A stretch of 64,000 bases of DNA, taken from the NCBI RefSeq assembly GCF_014596085.1, contig NZ_JACCJY010000004.1, positions 209,113-273,112 of the forward strand, read 5' to 3'. The notes beneath the pieces are model-generated. The model was not told where the DNA came from, searched no databases, and saw only the letters and a program-made list of their open reading frames with translations. Positions 62,541 through 64,000 of the stretch are shown here, one piece after another. This stretch comes from Azospirillum tabaci (lineage in GTDB: Bacteria; Pseudomonadota; Alphaproteobacteria; Azospirillales; Azospirillaceae). The position numbers and the translations under genes were made by a program. Positions within the stretch are counted from its first letter, which is position 1, and each line of letters opens with the position of its first letter.

Positions 62541-63245
62541 GTGACCACGGCATTCGATCTCGTCATCATCGGCTGGCTGAACGGCTACAGCCGTGCCAGC
62601 ATGGCGGCGGACAAGACCATCTATGTCATCGCCCAAAGCGACCTGCTGAAGGGCGGCGTGCTGATGGCGCTGCTGTGGTGGTGCTGGACCCGGCGCAGCG
62701 GGCGGCTGATCGGGCCGGACCTCTACGCCGTGCGCACCATCTTCGGGGCGTTGCTGGCCATCGCCATCGGGCGCGGGATGCAGAACTTCCTGCCGATGCG
62801 TTTGCGCCCGGTCCATGATCCGGAACTGGGCTTCGTCGTTCCTTATGATGTGAACGCCTGGGCGGTGGACGGCTGGAGTTCCTTTCCCAGCGATCACGCC
62901 GTGCTGTTCTTCGCGCTGGCCACGGCCCTGTGGTGGTCGAACCGGCTCGTCGGGGCCTTCGCCTTCCTGTGGACGCTGGTGGTGATCTGTTTGCCGCGCG
63001 TCTATCTGGGGCTTCACTTCCCGACGGACATCCTGGCGGGCGGGGTGGCCGGTGTCCTCATCATGGCGGCCGTGCTGGCCGTTCCGGTGCCGCAGCGGCT
63101 GACCCGCCGCGTCCTCCATTGGCAGGAGACGCAGCCGGGGATCGTCTACGCGCTGGCCTTCCTGGTGACCCTTCAGATGGCGACCCTGTTCGCCAACGCA
63201 CGGCGGCTGGTCGAGGGGGCGATGACCGTCCTTCTGGGGTCGTGA
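62541..63245 (+). CDS. PAP2 family membrane phosphatase
   Basis: 234 residues, GTG start after GGAGGGAACGGC. About six helices and the three phosphatase motifs: MRLRP (C1, in RGMQNFLPMRLRPV), PSDHAV (C2, in GWSSFPSDHAVLFF) and RVYLGLHFPTDILAGG (C3, with catalytic His). May act on lipid or undecaprenyl pyrophosphate. Single gene just before the rrn operon. Confidence 0.9.
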   Translation: MTTAFDLVIIGWLNGYSRASMAADKTIYVIAQSDLLKGGVLMALLWWCWTRRSGRLIGPDLYAVRTIFGALLAIAIGRGMQNFLPMRLRPVHDPELGFVVPYDVNAWAVDGWSSFPSDHAVLFFALATALWWSNRLVGAFAFLWTLVVICLPRVYLGLHFPTDILAGGVAGVLIMAAVLAVPVPQRLTRRVLHWQETQPGIVYALAFLVTLQMATLFANARRLVEGAMTVLLGS

Positions 63246-63285
63246 CGCGGTGCAGCGAAAAAACGCGCTGGGGTGAAAAAAGCTC

Positions 63286-63314
63286 TTGCCGGGTTTGGCC
63301 GAGGCGCCTATAAC
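63286..63314 (+). promoter_or_regulatory. rrn promoter candidate P1
   Basis: TTGCCG-N17-TATAAC, about 430 bases before the 16S start. Confidence 0.5.
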
Positions 63315-63422
63315 CCGGCTCCCACGACGCCGGGGCCGCTGAGAAGCGCGACGGCGGAAGGGAAAAGGCAGAAATGCCGAAGTCGAGACGAAGTAAAGTT
63401 CAGCCGGCGTGAAAACAAAGGC

Positions 63423-63451
63423 TTGACAGACCAAGTCGAAGCTTCTAGATA
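63423..63451 (+). promoter_or_regulatory. rrn promoter candidate P2
   Basis: TTGACA-N17-TAGATA, consensus -35, ideal spacing, about 290 bases before the 16S start. Confidence 0.75.
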
Positions 63452-63740
63452 GAGCGCCCCGACGCGCCGCACCGGATCACGGTGACGCAGCGCGGAGCGG
63501 GCGGCGGTCCTCGACGAGGATCGCGGGATCTTGGATATCGTTGATACCGTGTTGTGAGAAGGGATGCGCAGGCGGCGGTTTTGGCCGTTGGCCGCGGACC
63601 GGTTCCGGATGGGACTGGCATCGCGGGTCGCTTGAGCATCTCGGTCAAGCAGTAAGAGACTTCAGTTTCGAAAGCTTGGGTGAGGTCGCGTTGAGCGGCC
63701 CTGTCAAGGGGATGCGGTCTTCGGATCGCTGTCCAGCTTG
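63452..63740 (+). other. rrn leader region
   Basis: Transcribed leader between P2 and 16S. It should pair with the 16S trailer for RNase III cleavage and may contain a boxA antitermination site; no clear boxA was seen by eye. Confidence 0.55.
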
Positions 63741-64000
63741 AACCTGAGAGTTTGATCCTGGCTCAGAACGAACGCTGGCGGCATGCCTAACACATGCAAG
63801 TCGAACGAGGGCTTCGGCCCTAGTGGCGCACGGGTGAGTAACACGTGGGAACCTGCCTTTCGGTTCGGGATAACGTCTGGAAACGGACGCTAACACCGGA
63901 TACGTCCTTCGGGAGAAAGTTTACGCCGAGAGAGGGGCCCGCGTCCGATTAGGTAGTTGGTGGGGTAATGGCCCACCAAGCCGACGATCGGTAGCTGGTC
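63741..64000 (+). rRNA. rrs: 16S ribosomal RNA, 5' end (partial)
   Basis: Begins with the conserved AGAGTTTGATCCTGGCTCAG stretch, then AACGAACGCTGGCGGCATGC and the short variable region 1 typical of alphaproteobacteria, ending in the GTAGCTGGTC region as the window closes. The exact 5' end is uncertain by a few bases. Confidence 0.98.

Overview
This window reads as chromosomal DNA of a high-GC alphaproteobacterium, most likely Azospirillum or a close relative (Rhodospirillales). The last 260 bases are the 5' end of a 16S rRNA gene that looks Azospirillum-like from memory; no alignment was run. Gene content fits: two-subunit 2-oxoglutarate:ferredoxin oxidoreductase (KorAB), glyoxylate bypass, polyhydroxyalkanoate (PHA) turnover genes, a full phage-shock (psp) operon, and HrcA/CIRCE-controlled groESL.

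Layout. 0-10 kb: the ftsK tail, lolA, an HdeD-like membrane protein, a YifB/ComM ATPase, two unrecognised small membrane proteins, then a creatininase-like hydrolase with a peptide-type ABC binding protein and two permeases (no ATPase), xanthine phosphoribosyltransferase and tRNA-Arg(ACG). 10-16 kb: small stress and ferritin-like proteins, then a korA-korB-ferritin operon and a sulfite-oxidase-like molybdoenzyme. 16-29 kb: a soluble histidine kinase, a DJ-1/PfpI protein without its usual Cys, isocitrate lyase facing a RamB-like regulator, ferredoxin-NADP reductase, a membrane GH17 enzyme, an OPRT-like protein with an altered PRPP loop, and a REC-DUF3369-HD-GYP regulator. 29-40 kb: an MscS channel, a second peptide-type ABC unit whose fused ATPase has lost several core motifs, a phospholipase D/VTT protein overlapping an EEP phosphatase, intracellular PHA depolymerase and heme A synthase. 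40-56 kb: a 1164-residue fused flavin/iron-sulfur oxidoreductase, a phage-type lysozyme, Usg, groESL, catalase, a di-heme peroxidase, a TorC-like pentaheme cytochrome, an HI0933-type flavoprotein and PBP1A. 56-64 kb: a PHA-associated protein, pspF facing a sigma-54-driven psp operon whose first gene encodes a 48-residue membrane microprotein, a REC-DUF3369-GGDEF diguanylate cyclase, a DUF411 protein, a PAP2 phosphatase and the start of an rrn operon.

Themes. Low-potential electron flow: KorAB, Fpr and the NfnAB-like fusion could all act on ferredoxin and pyridine nucleotides. Cyclic-di-GMP: two regulators share one input module, one ending in a synthesis domain and one in a degradation domain. 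Envelope and oxidative stress: psp, EcfG-type promoter candidates before catalase and a DUF2383 gene, peroxidase, MscS. PHA: depolymerase, a granule-associated protein and perhaps a small basic phasin-like protein. A family of GC-rich palindromes (core CCCTCTCCC / GGGAGAGGG) recurs between genes. No CRISPR array, insertion sequence or prophage was seen.
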